36,426 bases of DNA from the NCBI GenBank assembly GCA_014084085.1, contig NPFB01000032.1:88379-124804 (forward strand). The letters run 5' to 3'. Under the pieces are notes generated by a model. It saw only the letters and a list, made by a program, of their open reading frames with translations. It made no database searches and was not told the DNA's origin. A program made the translations under genes and the position numbers. This DNA is from Hondaea fermentalgiana. Its lineage: Eukaryota > Sar > Bigyra > Thraustochytrida > Thraustochytriidae. Positions 9,963 through 19,322 of this stretch are shown here, in pieces (positions within the stretch are counted from its first letter, which is position 1; every line of letters begins with the position of its first letter).

Positions 9963-12404
9963 TCAAGTGGACAGATGAGAGCCAACGCTCCGGATGTCCA
10001 TGTCGTCAGTCTCAATGACGCACTGCGCAAGGACCTGGTAGTAAGCAATGAGCGAAGCACCAACATCCTCACCAAAGTTGCCCATGATGTTGAACTTGGC
10101 GCGAACAGTAGTCCGCAGCGCGCCGAGGGCAAAACCCATGCAGAGGAAGCAGAGCCAGCCAAAAGCCTTGATGTCAGGGATGGCCACCATGGAAAGAAAA
10201 AGCAGAATCCAACCGACAAAGAGCAGGTTGACCATAACAGCGGAGAGCACATTGATGAACCTGGACTCCGGACTGATGCGAGACGCAATAATGTAGGTGG
10301 ACCAGCCTGGGAGGAGGAAGGCACGAAGCGTCTCAAGGTGAACGCGTGCGTCGGGAACGGTGATGAAGTCGCGACCAGAATTCGTGAAAAGGCCGCCGCA
10401 GGAGAGAAGGATGTCAAAGTAGTTGAAAATACCGCCACCAAAGTGCAACTGGAACTCGTTGTACGAGTTGTAGAGCTCCGGGTTGTCAAATTGAACGAGG
10501 AAACGGTAAAGGCAAATCATGCACGTACAGAGGAGCACGGAGAAGGGAAGACCAGCGACAATCATGACAGACTGAAGAGCAGTGAGAGCATCGGACTGGC
10601 CGGCAATGAGCAGAGCCGTGGCGACGGCACCCTCGGTACAAGCCCAGAAGACGCGCTGGATCCAAAAGCCCGGTTCGTCGTGTCCATTGCTGGCAAGGTG
10701 ATCCACCACGAGAGATCCCGAGTCAGCAGAGGTGACAAAGTAGATGGCAATGGCAAAGACGGCAACCCACCCGAGAAAGTGACCAAAGACGCCGTACTGC
10801 AAGAGGACATTCCACCAGGAGGCGTTGCCGATGGTGGTGCACACGGGAGTAATCGTCGGGTAGTCATTTTCATATTCCCACGTTGCGTTAGCCCCGGTCT
10901 TGTCGAGAAAGGTAACCGTGATCGGCTCAGTGGGCGGGTTGTAGCACACGGAGCTGCCCTCGACAAGGTACATGTCAGCATCACCCTGAAAGGTACCGAG
11001 CTGAATGACCTCGAGGGCACGACGGTAGGCGCGAATACCGGCACCACCAAAGACCGAGAACCAGAGAAAGGCGTAGACGAGCGGGCCAGCAAGCGTAAAG
11101 TGAATGACGTCGCGAATAGTGCGGCCCTTGGAGATGCGAGCAATGAAGAGACCGACAAAGCTGGCCCATGCGGTCCACCAGGCCCAGTAAAAGATGGTCC
11201 AGGAGTTCATCCAAGAAGCAGAGGCACCGAGACCCTCGTACTGGTCACCGTCAATGCCGCGACCGTTACCACGGGTGAGCTGAGCAAAGGCATCAGTTGC
11301 AAAAGCGACCTGGACCAGGTTGTTTTGAAAGTACCATCCAATAGACTCCACGGCAATGTTGAGAAGGTACTTGGTGTCGTCGAGGAAGAGGACGAGAAAC
11401 CAGAGGATAAAACCGAGCATGATAGCAATGTTGGAGAGGATCTTGATACCAACATCGAGGCCGGAGACGACGGAAGCGGTGGCCATCGCCGTGACAATCC
11501 AAATGCAAATAATACGAGCGTTGGATTGGGCAGTGCTGCCTTCTTCGAGATCCATGTCCGTGAGGCGACCAATGCCGTCGATCAGCTGAATGGCACCAAG
11601 ACCAAGACTTGTGCAAACACCGGAGACGACCACGACAATGCTAAAGGCATCGAGCACATCACCCCAGAAGCCCCAGGTGTAGCGGCCAAGGACCGGGTAG
11701 AAGCAGGAGCGCATGGTGAGCGGGAGCTTCTCGCGGTACGCGGCAATGCCTGCAGTGACACCGATGAGGACGTAGCCAGTCCATGCGCCAAAACCCCAAT
11801 GATAAAGGGTGAGGTTGATGGCGTGAATGTCATACTCGGCGACAGAGTGGAAGCCGGTGTCGAAGCGGTTGCCAGAGAGATGGTAAAGGGGCTCACTCAC
11901 GCCGTAAAAGAAAAGACCGACTGCGACACCAGCAGAAAAGATCATGGCAAAGTAAGAGGCAGCGTTAAAGTCGGGCTTGTCCTCGGGATTGCCCAGCTTC
12001 TGGTTGCCATAGATGACATAGACGTAGGCCATGAAGAAGAACATGATCGGGGTCGTGACAATGTAGAACCAAGTAAAGTAAGTGGTCGTGCCAGCCTGGG
12101 CTTGGGTAAGGTACTCGTAGGACGAGTCCGGGTCGACCATGCACCAGATGGAAAGGCCCCAGAGCACAACGATACCGAGAATGCTGGTCACCGGGTTGCA
12201 GTAGATGCCCTTAGTGAAAGGGACAGGCACGTGGATGGCGCGCATAGGGTGGGTGACCTTGCCGTCATCGCTCTCCATGCCAATCTGGGCGTCCTTGCCG
12301 TTCTTGCGCAGCCTGCGACCCGTGGTCGAAGAAGTCGGCGAGTCCTGGGGAGGTCTCCCTACCCCATACGCGCTTCCCGCTACTTCTTCGTCTTCAGAAA
12401 ACAT
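9963..12404 (-). CDS. BCCT-family transporter 1 with PLAC8-like C-terminus
   Basis: The protein is 813 residues. BCCT carriers take up betaine, choline, carnitine or DMSP-like solutes with Na+ or H+. A polar N-terminal tail (1-65) precedes a twelve-helix core (about 70-635). Key residues, aligned by eye to BetP: glycine motif GVAVG (159-163) before YGVSEP; W203, W208 and Y211 in HWGFGAWTGY; the signature WTIFYWAWWTAW (402-413); and T558-S559 in FVTSADSGS, a Na+-site pair. The full aromatic cage implies a trimethylammonium-type substrate. A loop of about 80 residues (465-540) carries C487 and C522 plus sequons at N506 and N527. Residues 650-795 form an extra domain with two hydrophobic segments (about 718-743 and 747-764) and a PLAC8-like end (R..VRAKFNIMGN.GED, D780). 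The start is ATG 12404; the frame stays open upstream only to a TTG at 12452. It is close to BCCT 2 and more distant from BCCT 3. Confidence 0.95.
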   Translation of the reverse strand: MFSEDEEVAGSAYGVGRPPQDSPTSSTTGRRLRKNGKDAQIGMESDDGKVTHPMRAIHVPVPFTKGIYCNPVTSILGIVVLWGLSIWCMVDPDSSYEYLTQAQAGTTTYFTWFYIVTTPIMFFFMAYVYVIYGNQKLGNPEDKPDFNAASYFAMIFSAGVAVGLFFYGVSEPLYHLSGNRFDTGFHSVAEYDIHAINLTLYHWGFGAWTGYVLIGVTAGIAAYREKLPLTMRSCFYPVLGRYTWGFWGDVLDAFSIVVVVSGVCTSLGLGAIQLIDGIGRLTDMDLEEGSTAQSNARIICIWIVTAMATASVVSGLDVGIKILSNIAIMLGFILWFLVLFLDDTKYLLNIAVESIGWYFQNNLVQVAFATDAFAQLTRGNGRGIDGDQYEGLGASASWMNSWTIFYWAWWTAWASFVGLFIARISKGRTIRDVIHFTLAGPLVYAFLWFSVFGGAGIRAYRRALEVIQLGTFQGDADMYLVEGSSVCYNPPTEPITVTFLDKTGANATWEYENDYPTITPVCTTIGNASWWNVLLQYGVFGHFLGWVAVFAIAIYFVTSADSGSLVVDHLASNGHDEPGFWIQRVFWACTEGAVATALLIAGQSDALTALQSVMIVAGLPFSVLLCTCMICLYRFLVQFDNPELYNSYNEFQLHFGGGIFNYFDILLSCGGLFTNSGRDFITVPDARVHLETLRAFLLPGWSTYIIASRISPESRFINVLSAVMVNLLFVGWILLFLSMVAIPDIKAFGWLCFLCMGFALGALRTTVRAKFNIMGNFGEDVGASLIAYYQVLAQCVIETDDMDIRSVGSHLST
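10020..10457 (-). other. PLAC8-like C-terminal domain of BCCT 1
   Basis: These are residues 650-795 of BCCT 1. The order is GGGIFNYFD..LSCGG, then ETLRAFLLPGWS, two hydrophobic helices, then ALR..VRAKFNIMGN.GEDVGA...YYQ..AQ. PLAC8 proteins show W..GL.DC..D...C....CPC, a hydrophobic middle, then R..LR.KYGI.G....D......C..CQ..EL. Spacing and end motif agree, but nearly all PLAC8 cysteines are replaced. Assignment is by eye. Confidence 0.55.
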
Positions 12405-12474
12405 CGTTGACGTAAGAGTCTTGTTGCGGATTTGATGCTGCCTACTGTTCAAACGTTCTTGTCTCGTCTCGCGA

Positions 12475-12497
12475 CGATCACCGTCTCACGGTGATCG
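12475..12497 (-). promoter_or_regulatory. Perfect 9-bp hairpin upstream of BCCT 1
   Basis: CGATCACCG - TCTCA - CGGTGATCG forms a perfect inverted repeat with a 5-base loop, 71 bases upstream of the BCCT 1 ATG. It may be in the 5' leader or the promoter. It could be an RNA hairpin limiting translation, a binding site for a dimeric protein, or chance. Confidence 0.45.
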
Positions 12498-13575
12498 ATC
12501 TAAGGACGCACGCGCGCGCCTTTCGTCCTTTTCGAGGCGGCTTGTGTTTGGGATTTGCGATTTGGGATTTGCTTTCTGCTGCCACGAGCGTTCGAGCGAG
12601 CGAGCAGGTCAGAAGCCCTCAATACAGGTCTTGCATTACAGCAAACCAATTCAGGCAGGCGCCATAGGAAGCACGCAAGAAAGCGAGCGAGCAGTTCCGC
12701 AGTGGGGCCGAGAGAGAGGTTGCCCGCACCTCTTGGGGTTCTTCTTGCTTGCCTTTCTTGGGGTGAGACTGGGTGCCTTCCAAAATGTCTGTCTTCCTCC
12801 TCTCCCTCTCGCATTCATTCCTCCCTCCCGCTGTGATACCGTCGGTCGTCTCGGGTCGGCGCCGGCAGAAGCTGAGAAGGCGACTGGAATGGAAGTTACA
12901 GCACGCAGGGCCAGGAAGGCAGACTCAGCGCGGCGCTCGCTTCCCGTTCCGTGCCCTCGGCCGCCGAAGCGGAGCAGGCGGAACGCGAGCGGCTCCGCTC
13001 GGCTTGGCTCGGCTCGGCTCGACACGTCTCGAGGCGGCTCAAGGAGGCGGGCAGCTCGGGGAGGTGGCTCGAGCCCCTCGGATTCTCTGGTCCGAGGTAC
13101 AGGTAAGAATGAAGGACACACGCTCGCCGTCCCCTTCCTTCCATCATCGCGATGGCTCGCCGCTTTTCTTCACCTGCACCGCATCATTCTCATCATCATC
13201 GTCGACAAATGGCCGTCGTCATCGCCGATGCCATACATGCATACACGCTCGCACGCATGCATATATACATATATACATACAATCGCCTCGGCGTTCTTCG
13301 CGCCCGCGATGCTGTCGTTCTTGTTCCGCGACCGCGCGATCACGGCCGTCTCTCACCCCGCGCGGCCCCGTCCCCTCTGCGGAGCGAAACGAGACTCTCG
13401 TCGGCGACAGCGGGCCTATCAACCCTCCTTGCTTGCTTGCTTCTGCCGGCACAGCAGCTCCAGCGCGGCGCGAGAGCTCTCCCGCGTCGGGGCGGAGCGA
13501 GAGACGCAAGCCGCGGGCTCTCGCGAGCGCGGCTTTGTTCTCCGTGCCGCTGATGCGAGCGATCCGTCAATCCGC

Positions 13576-13615
13576 CCATCCATCCATCCATCCATCCATC
13601 CATCCATCCATCCAT
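13576..13615. repeat. (CCAT)10 microsatellite
   Basis: Ten perfect CCAT units continue into three TTCA units. This is a simple repeat without a surrounding gene; frames through it translate to artificial Ser-Ile-His-Pro repeats. Confidence 0.97.
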
Positions 13616-15313
13616 TCATTCATTCTTTCGTCCAGCGACTGTGTTTTTCGGAGAAGACAAGAATGGAAAGGACCCGGAAGCAAGGAGACAAAAAAAGTCT
13701 CGTCCGTCTGCGCTACTTACTGGCTTTGGCAGGTCCTGGCCGGTCAGGCGGCGGTAGAAAGAAAGGCATGCAAACGCTCGTTCGCGGCGGCCGCTGGTTC
13801 TTTCCTCCGCACGGCAGCGGCGCCAGGCCGTGCCCAGCCGACGAGCTTCCCTCAAGAAGCGCCGGAGAAGCGCGTCGCCGCCGACGCGCCCCGAATCAGT
13901 CCTCCAGGCCGCAGCCGCCTTGCATCGTTCGGCTCGCTTCACTTCGTTCGGCTCGCCAGTTAGTTGGCCGCGGTAGAGCGCTTTGACAGCCAGCCTGGTT
14001 CCTGCTGCGGCTGCAGCGAGCAATAGCACGAAATTTATTCACAGTCAAGCCTAGTCGAAGCCGCGAGAGTTGCAGCTGTAGCAACAGAAAAAGCAGCAGC
14101 AGACAATGGCTGCGACATGGCGCCACCACCTCTGTTGCCTCGGCTCAAATTCTTTCCTCTCAGTATCGTCCTGAGATCGTTTCATAAAAAAGATCAATTA
14201 CTCAAGTTGGCCCATGTCCATAACAAGCAAGAACTTGACATGAAAATTGCGCCCAACGCAGCAAGTTCCGGCGGCCCTCGAACGCTGGGCCGGTCGTCTC
14301 GCTAGCTCAAGCGGCTTTAATCGCCAGCTATCGAGCTGCAGCTGGCCAAGGAACGCTCAGGCTTACTTTCTGCCAGCAAGGAAGCAAGCATGCGGCCAAG
14401 CTCGCATGATCGCTCCATTGAAACCTCCAGCCCAAAGCACATTCGGCCGGCATACGCTGATGCTGCCGCTGCCCATTGAATTCAGTCTTTCATTTTAACC
14501 CGCCACAGCGGTGGTTCGACTGCGGCAGCCCTGAACCCGCCACTGCGTCCGACACACTCGGGACAGGCCATGTGCGTCCCCACCCTGCGCGCTTGTGTTT
14601 TCTTCGCGTCGCTGCGGAGACTTTCCAGCGCGGGGCGCGTGGAGTTTGTTTTTTTGCCGGGTCCCAGCGCCTTTTCCTTTTCCCTTTTCCTTTCCAGCGC
14701 GGCTCCGCACTGCAAAGTAAGCTCGGCCGCTCGACTGGCCTGCTGCAGCTGCCGCTGCTGCTGGCATGCATGCCACCGGCGGAGGGGTCTTACATACTTT
14801 CTCCCTCGCTCGCGCGCGCGCGTGCGTGTGTCGCTGCCATCGTGGGGGTCGGTATGAGCTGCGCGTGGCGATGAGGCGAGACGAAACGAGAGGCGGCCAG
14901 AAGACTCTCGGATTCAAGTTGGCTTGGCTTGACTAGGCTTGGCTAGGCTTGGCTTGGCAAGCCCCAAAAAGAAGAATGGACTAGCTATACTAGCGAATTA
15001 GCTTGCTACGCCAGAGTCGCGTCGCGTCGCGTCGCGTTGGGACGCGTTGGCACGCAAGCAAGACAAAGCTAAACAAGCTAGCTAGCAAGCTAGCTAGCTC
15101 GCTAACCAAGCAAGCAAGCAGTTGCTGTGGTGGGGTGAGCCCGAGGGTGTGCGCGAAGTGAACCGCTTGGTTGCCGACGGACGCATCCTTTTCAACACTT
15201 GCGCGCTGCACTTCGCGCGACGCCCCGCGCGACCCCGACCTCGGCCGCTTTCGACGCCCCGGTCCCAGTTGTCTGTTAGAATCCTTTGCCCCGGAGGTCT
15301 TCGAGTCAGCCCG

Positions 15314-15361
15314 GTGCAGATGCCTGTCGTCCGCCGTGTGCAGATGCCTGTCGTCCGCCGT
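15314..15361. repeat. 24-bp perfect tandem duplication
   Basis: GTGCAGATGCCTGTCGTCCG plus CCGT occurs twice in direct succession (15314-15337 and 15338-15361) with no mismatch, suggesting recent slippage or unequal exchange. Confidence 0.95.
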
Positions 15362-15515
15362 GCTCATATTGAATGTACTGCACCAAGTTATCGGGAGGAT
15401 CCAGGATGGTCCCGAGCGCGGCTTATCCTTGCGTACCGTCGTACGTCGTAAAGCTGCGCCCGTACGACAAGCATCCACACGCCGCCGGCGAGGCGACACC
15501 GTCACCGTTCTTTCA

Positions 15516-15569
<54 letters not shown>

Positions 15570-15669
15570 NNNNNNNNNNNNNNNNNNNNNNNNNNNNNNN
15601 NNNNNNNNNNNNNNNNNNNNNNNNNNNNNNNNNNNNNNNNNNNNNNNNNNNNNNNNNNNNNNNNNNNNN

Positions 15670-15722
<53 letters not shown>
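15516..15722. repeat. (TGCT)n microsatellite interrupted by the assembly gap
   Basis: A pure TGCT/CTTG tetranucleotide tract runs into the N block from the left (15516-15569) and resumes in the same motif to the right (15670-15722). The tract is therefore longer than shown and defeated assembly. Open frames crossing the Ns (Leu-Ala-Cys or Lys-Gln-Ala-Ser repeats) are artefacts. Confidence 0.97.
15570..15669. other. Assembly gap (100 N)
   Basis: Exactly 100 Ns, the common placeholder for a gap of unknown length, lie inside the TGCT microsatellite. The true distance between BCCT 1 and BCCT 2 is therefore unknown. Confidence 0.99.
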
Positions 15723-18422
15723 CTGGCTGCCTGGCTGGCTGGCAGGCTGCTTGCTTGCCGTGCGCGCGAGGCGCCACGCGGGGCACGGGCTTGCGACGGG
15801 GTCAATCTCGGCCTCGTCCCGTCCTTGCAGGCTTCATCGTCCAACTCACAAGCAAGAAATTCGTATCACAGCCTTGGGACCCGGCACACTTTGCCTTTAA
15901 GGCGTGATCCAGCCAAGCCACGGGCACGCGCACCAAGAATTAGAAAGAAGAAGGTAGGGCAAAGCAAGACAAGGCAAGGCAAGGCAAGGCAAGGCAAGTA
16001 GGTACACGAGCAGTCGCGCCAAAAGCTAAAGCTGCAGCTGCCAGGCTGTTGCCGGTGGATGTCTTGCGATCATTTCGCAGTCTCGTGAAGCAAAGCTTTT
16101 GGAGCAGGATTTCGGGCCCAGGCAAAGTCACGCCGCGTTCAGGCCCCGGACGGAGAAGCGTCGGCAGAGCATGCCCCGCCACCACACACATCAACAGCCA
16201 GCCAGTCACCAACCAGCCAACCCGCCGCTGCCGCAAGAGGAAGAGGAGAGCGCTCTTGTTTTCTTCCAGCGGCGTTCCCACGTCTCCCACCGCGACTCTG
16301 CACTCCATGCCTTCTCCGCCAGCAGCAGGCCAAGCGACGCATTCGGCGGCCACGACGCGGCCAGATCCCGCCGGCAGCGGACCCTGGACGGCCGTTCCGC
16401 TCCCGTGCGCACACGTGCCTTCTGCCACTGCACCAGTCGCTGGCCGTACGAAGCAGCCTCGACCTCTGTTGTGTTGGCTGTAAAATCGGCCTGCCGTGAC
16501 GTCTCCTCGCGCTCGAATACTCAGTCGCGAAGCCTGAACCACTTCAGCGAAACAAGGACACACGCTGCGGGTCTTGCGCGGCCCCGTACGGCGAGTGAGT
16601 CTCAGTCACCCAATGACGATCTCGCTGGCTGTGGATGCTGCTGGCCTTTTTTGTCGTGCTGCAATGTTTTCACATGCAATGGCGGCCAGCTGCGACAGCT
16701 GCCTTGAATGCTGCTGGTGGTGGCTGCGGCTGGCGACTGCGACTTGTTTCTCAAGAAGCGGCCTCGGATTGACGGGCAAAGCTCGCCCCTGCGTCAGCCT
16801 CGGAGAAAGCTCGCGCGGCTGGTTCAGGGTGTGGCCGGAGTCGCCTGGGTCGGCCTCGGCCGCGCTCGCGCCGCTCGGACAGAGGTGCGCGTGCTCGCTC
16901 GGAGCTCGAAGAACTGGCCGCAGTCGCTATCGCTGACGCTTTCAGCTGCAGCGCAGAGAGGCACAACTAGCCGATCTCTGTCCTGGTGAAGGCAAGAAAA
17001 GCCCGGAAAGAACGGCGGCCAGAAGCGGCTGGCATCGTGCGAATGATGCCTCTTGGACGCTGCTTGGACGGTAGCCACTGTCCAGAGTAAAGTCAAAAGG
17101 CGTACACGTCTAGGTTTGAGACAGGGATAGAGGTATAAGAACCCACTGCCTGCCAGTGCGAGCCGCAAGCCGCAAGCTGCAAGCCGCGAGATCAAGTTGC
17201 CAAAAGCTGGCTTGATTCGTCGTCGGGGTGGCTGTCCTGCCTGCGTCGAGATGACAATCTGTGTAATGATGCCCAGATGCCCGAGCTTTGGGAGCCTTGC
17301 GAACGCAATCAGGCGGTACGAGCTCAGGTCATGACGGAAGTCGGGCTGTGCGCGCGAGTGCCCGATTGATGAACCGCGAAAGACGCGCTCGCTGTCGCGC
17401 TCGTGACAGCTTTGGATGATTCTGCCTTTCAAATAGATTGACTTCCAATCCATTCCACTCCTCGCCTCCTCTCTCTCCCTCTGAGGAGTTTCAGATGCTG
17501 GCTGATTGAAGACCCGACTACCGAATTCTCGATTTTTCTACAGAGAGCTAGCTAGCTATAGACAGCCAGCCAGTCTTTTGGGCTGTCGTGGTCCACGGGA
17601 AAGAACCTCGCGGTATGATAAATTCGGAGTGATCATGCATTGTTTGCCTGCTCAACTAATTTCACCGTTTGGACGCTGCGTCATGAAAGCTGCTACATGT
17701 CTCGCTGCTATTGTCGAATCGCGAATCCAGTGCTGCCATGACTTTTCTTTTCGCTGGCTCGCCACGAGTTCTCTTGGACCAAAGATTGCTGGATGCAGCA
17801 GCAGCAGGGGCCGACTATACTTGCTTAGTGTGCTCCTCTTCTTCCTCCTCCGCCTCTCTCTCTGTGATGATCGAAGTAAGTTGACTGTATTTTCCCCGCA
17901 CAAACGCTGCGACATAAACGACAATAAGTCGAAAGCTAGGCGGGCCACGGCCGCGAGCCGGCAGCCACAGCTGCAACAACAGGGTAGCAATAATCAGTGC
18001 AAGGATGAATCAGTGGCGGAGAGTGAGGCAACGAGAAGCGCAGAGCAATACCTTCGTCGAGCAATACCTTCGCGGAGGGATGATCTGGCAAAAGGGGTTG
18101 GGGTCTGAAGAGGAAGCGAGCGTCGCCTCCTGTTCGGCCCAAGATCTGAATTCATAATTGCTCGATCTTGCGCTCGGAGATCTGTTCGAGGCGTGTCTGC
18201 AACCCCACTCGCGAGCAAAGAAGACGAGGCGCGCAGACTTCACCGCAATCGCTTAATGCCTGGGCGCTCGGGCGACGGACGCTTGGGACGCCCCGAACGC
18301 CCCGAACGCCCCAGATGCCGTACCCTTGCATATTGTGAGGGTCTGCGAATGCGCGATCCTCGGCTAAGGGGTTGATCGCGACGGGTGGAGTTCAACAGCG
18401 GGTCGAATAGCCGGGTCTTGTC
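15723..18422. other. Gene-free region between the gap and the 18.4-kb repeat
   Basis: The sequence contains AAGGC units (15971-15995), GCAAGCC words near 17160-17190 and short GCTAGCTA palindromes near 17547-17558. From about 17.5 kb the sequence is less GC-rich and has few microsatellites. Three CGCCCCGAA units (the last partial) lie at 18289-18312. No open frame resembles a known protein, and no RNA gene is recognised. Confidence 0.55.
15971..15995. repeat. (AAGGC)5 pentanucleotide repeat
   Basis: Five perfect AAGGC units, flanked by variants (AGCAAGAC, AAGTAGG). It is a simple repeat in a gene-free stretch. Confidence 0.95.
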
Positions 18423-18750
18423 ACGATCAGTTGAACAGACGCTCGAAACCCAACCAGTCTGGCTGAAGGCTACCGTCCGCATTGATGCTCAAGGGCGGTG
18501 GACGCACTCCGTTGCGCGAGGCCCGGATGAACAGACGCTGGGAAAACCAACCAGTCTGGCTAAAGCCTGTCGCCCAACTTGAAGCCCAAGGGCGGTGGCA
18601 GCAATCCTGTGACGAGAATGGAATCGTTGCGCGAGGCCCAATTGATCAGACGCTCGAAATCCAACTATTCTGGCTGTCGTCCGCGTTGATGGCCAAGGGC
18701 GGTGGCAGCAAGAATGAGACGGGAAAGGTTTCGTTGCGCGAGTCCCGTGT
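18423..18750. repeat. Imperfect tandem repeat of about 90-115 bp, three copies plus a fragment
   Basis: Copies begin near 18423, 18511 and 18625, with a fourth start at 18733. Shared blocks occur in the same order in each: GTTGCGCGAG.CCC (18511, 18625, 18733), CAGACGCT (18436, 18532, 18647), CCAA(C)..(G/T)TCTGGCT, and AAGGGCGGTGG (18491, 18588, 18695). Differing copy lengths (88, 114 and 108 bases) and many substitutions indicate an old array. It lies 0.6-0.9 kb downstream of the BCCT 2 stop codon. No coding potential is shared among copies. Confidence 0.85.
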
Positions 18751-19322
18751 AGCGAAGACTCAACGCGTACCAGTTGACACGCGCGACGCTCATCATCGTG
18801 ATATTTAGTCGATTGCAGCATATTCCACGTTAGTGGCGCTTGCGAGGTCTAAAGGTGGTGAAGCTTCATCTAGCTTTGATCGCCCCCCGATTGCATCCAC
18901 GCCGGCTCAGGTCCCGACCGTGTAGATGTCTTCACATGTACCTGCTTCGACATTCGTCAACAATGTTACTGGTCCAAACTCCACGAAAGCGGCATGTATA
19001 GCAGCAGTAGGAGGAGGATCCTTTTCACGCTAGTCCTTGCAAGACTGTACGTCGTTTTCTTGTCCACATTGCCCCCCCACAACCCCCGGCTGGATGGAAT
19101 GACGAGCAACAACGACCTCGAACAATCTGATGATCCGTGCTGGTTCAAGAGCCAAGGTCACAGAGGTGAACGAACGACATGGCGTGTTCTTTGGAGAGCA
19201 TCGCAAGAACTGTACGAGTTCGATAACATCTGTTAGATGGTTTATACGGGACACGTGGTCAATGTAGGAATGACAAACGTGGTGCACAGCACGATAAGAG
19301 GAAGGCACAGCAGGAAAAAGGA
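18751..19322. other. 3' flank of BCCT 2
   Basis: This 572-base region directly follows the BCCT 2 stop on its strand and should contain the 3' UTR and cleavage site. It is lower in GC than the gene. No exact AATAAA for the leftward transcript and no gene are seen. Confidence 0.5.

Larger units (their letters stand above)
12405..15515. other. Gene-free region upstream of BCCT 1, left of the assembly gap
   Basis: The right-hand sequence next to 12404 must contain the BCCT 1 promoter and 5' leader, including a 9-bp hairpin. The rest is GC-rich with simple repeats: GGCTC pentamers (about 12990-13022), ATATAC words (13258-13282), CCAT units (13576-13615), CG dinucleotides (about 14810-14822), GGCTT words (14921-14958) and GTCGC units (15015-15036). 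Open frames of up to 480 residues exist but are Arg/Ser/Pro-rich or translate microsatellites, and I recognise none. No tRNA, rRNA or transposase is seen. Confidence 0.6.

Noticed and set aside
9975..12410. 811-residue open frame antisense to BCCT 1, with similar ones at 19443-21950 and 31491-33443
   Set aside because: All are in exact codon register with the sense BCCT genes and exist because the sense genes avoid TTA, CTA and TCA. Their translations are Asp/Gly/Val/Glu-rich with no domain, while the sense frames are clear BCCT proteins.
12405..12452. Extension of BCCT 1 to a TTG start at 12452
   Set aside because: Eukaryotic initiation at TTG is not expected, the extra 16 residues have no counterpart in the paralogues, and ATG 12404 is available.
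12544..13986. 480-residue open frame on the + strand
   Set aside because: It passes through the CCAT microsatellite and GGCTC repeats, is Arg/Ser/Pro-rich, and shows no domain; overlapping frames of similar length exist on both strands, as expected for GC-rich non-coding DNA.
14502..14530. GGTTCGACTGC, similar to a tRNA B box
   Set aside because: There is no A box at a proper distance and no cloverleaf pairing; other GTTCGA words in the window also failed. No tRNA gene is supported.
14990..16001. Open frames crossing the N block (Leu-Ala-Cys or Ser-Lys-Gln-Ala repeats)
   Set aside because: They translate a TGCT microsatellite through unknown bases; no protein is supported.
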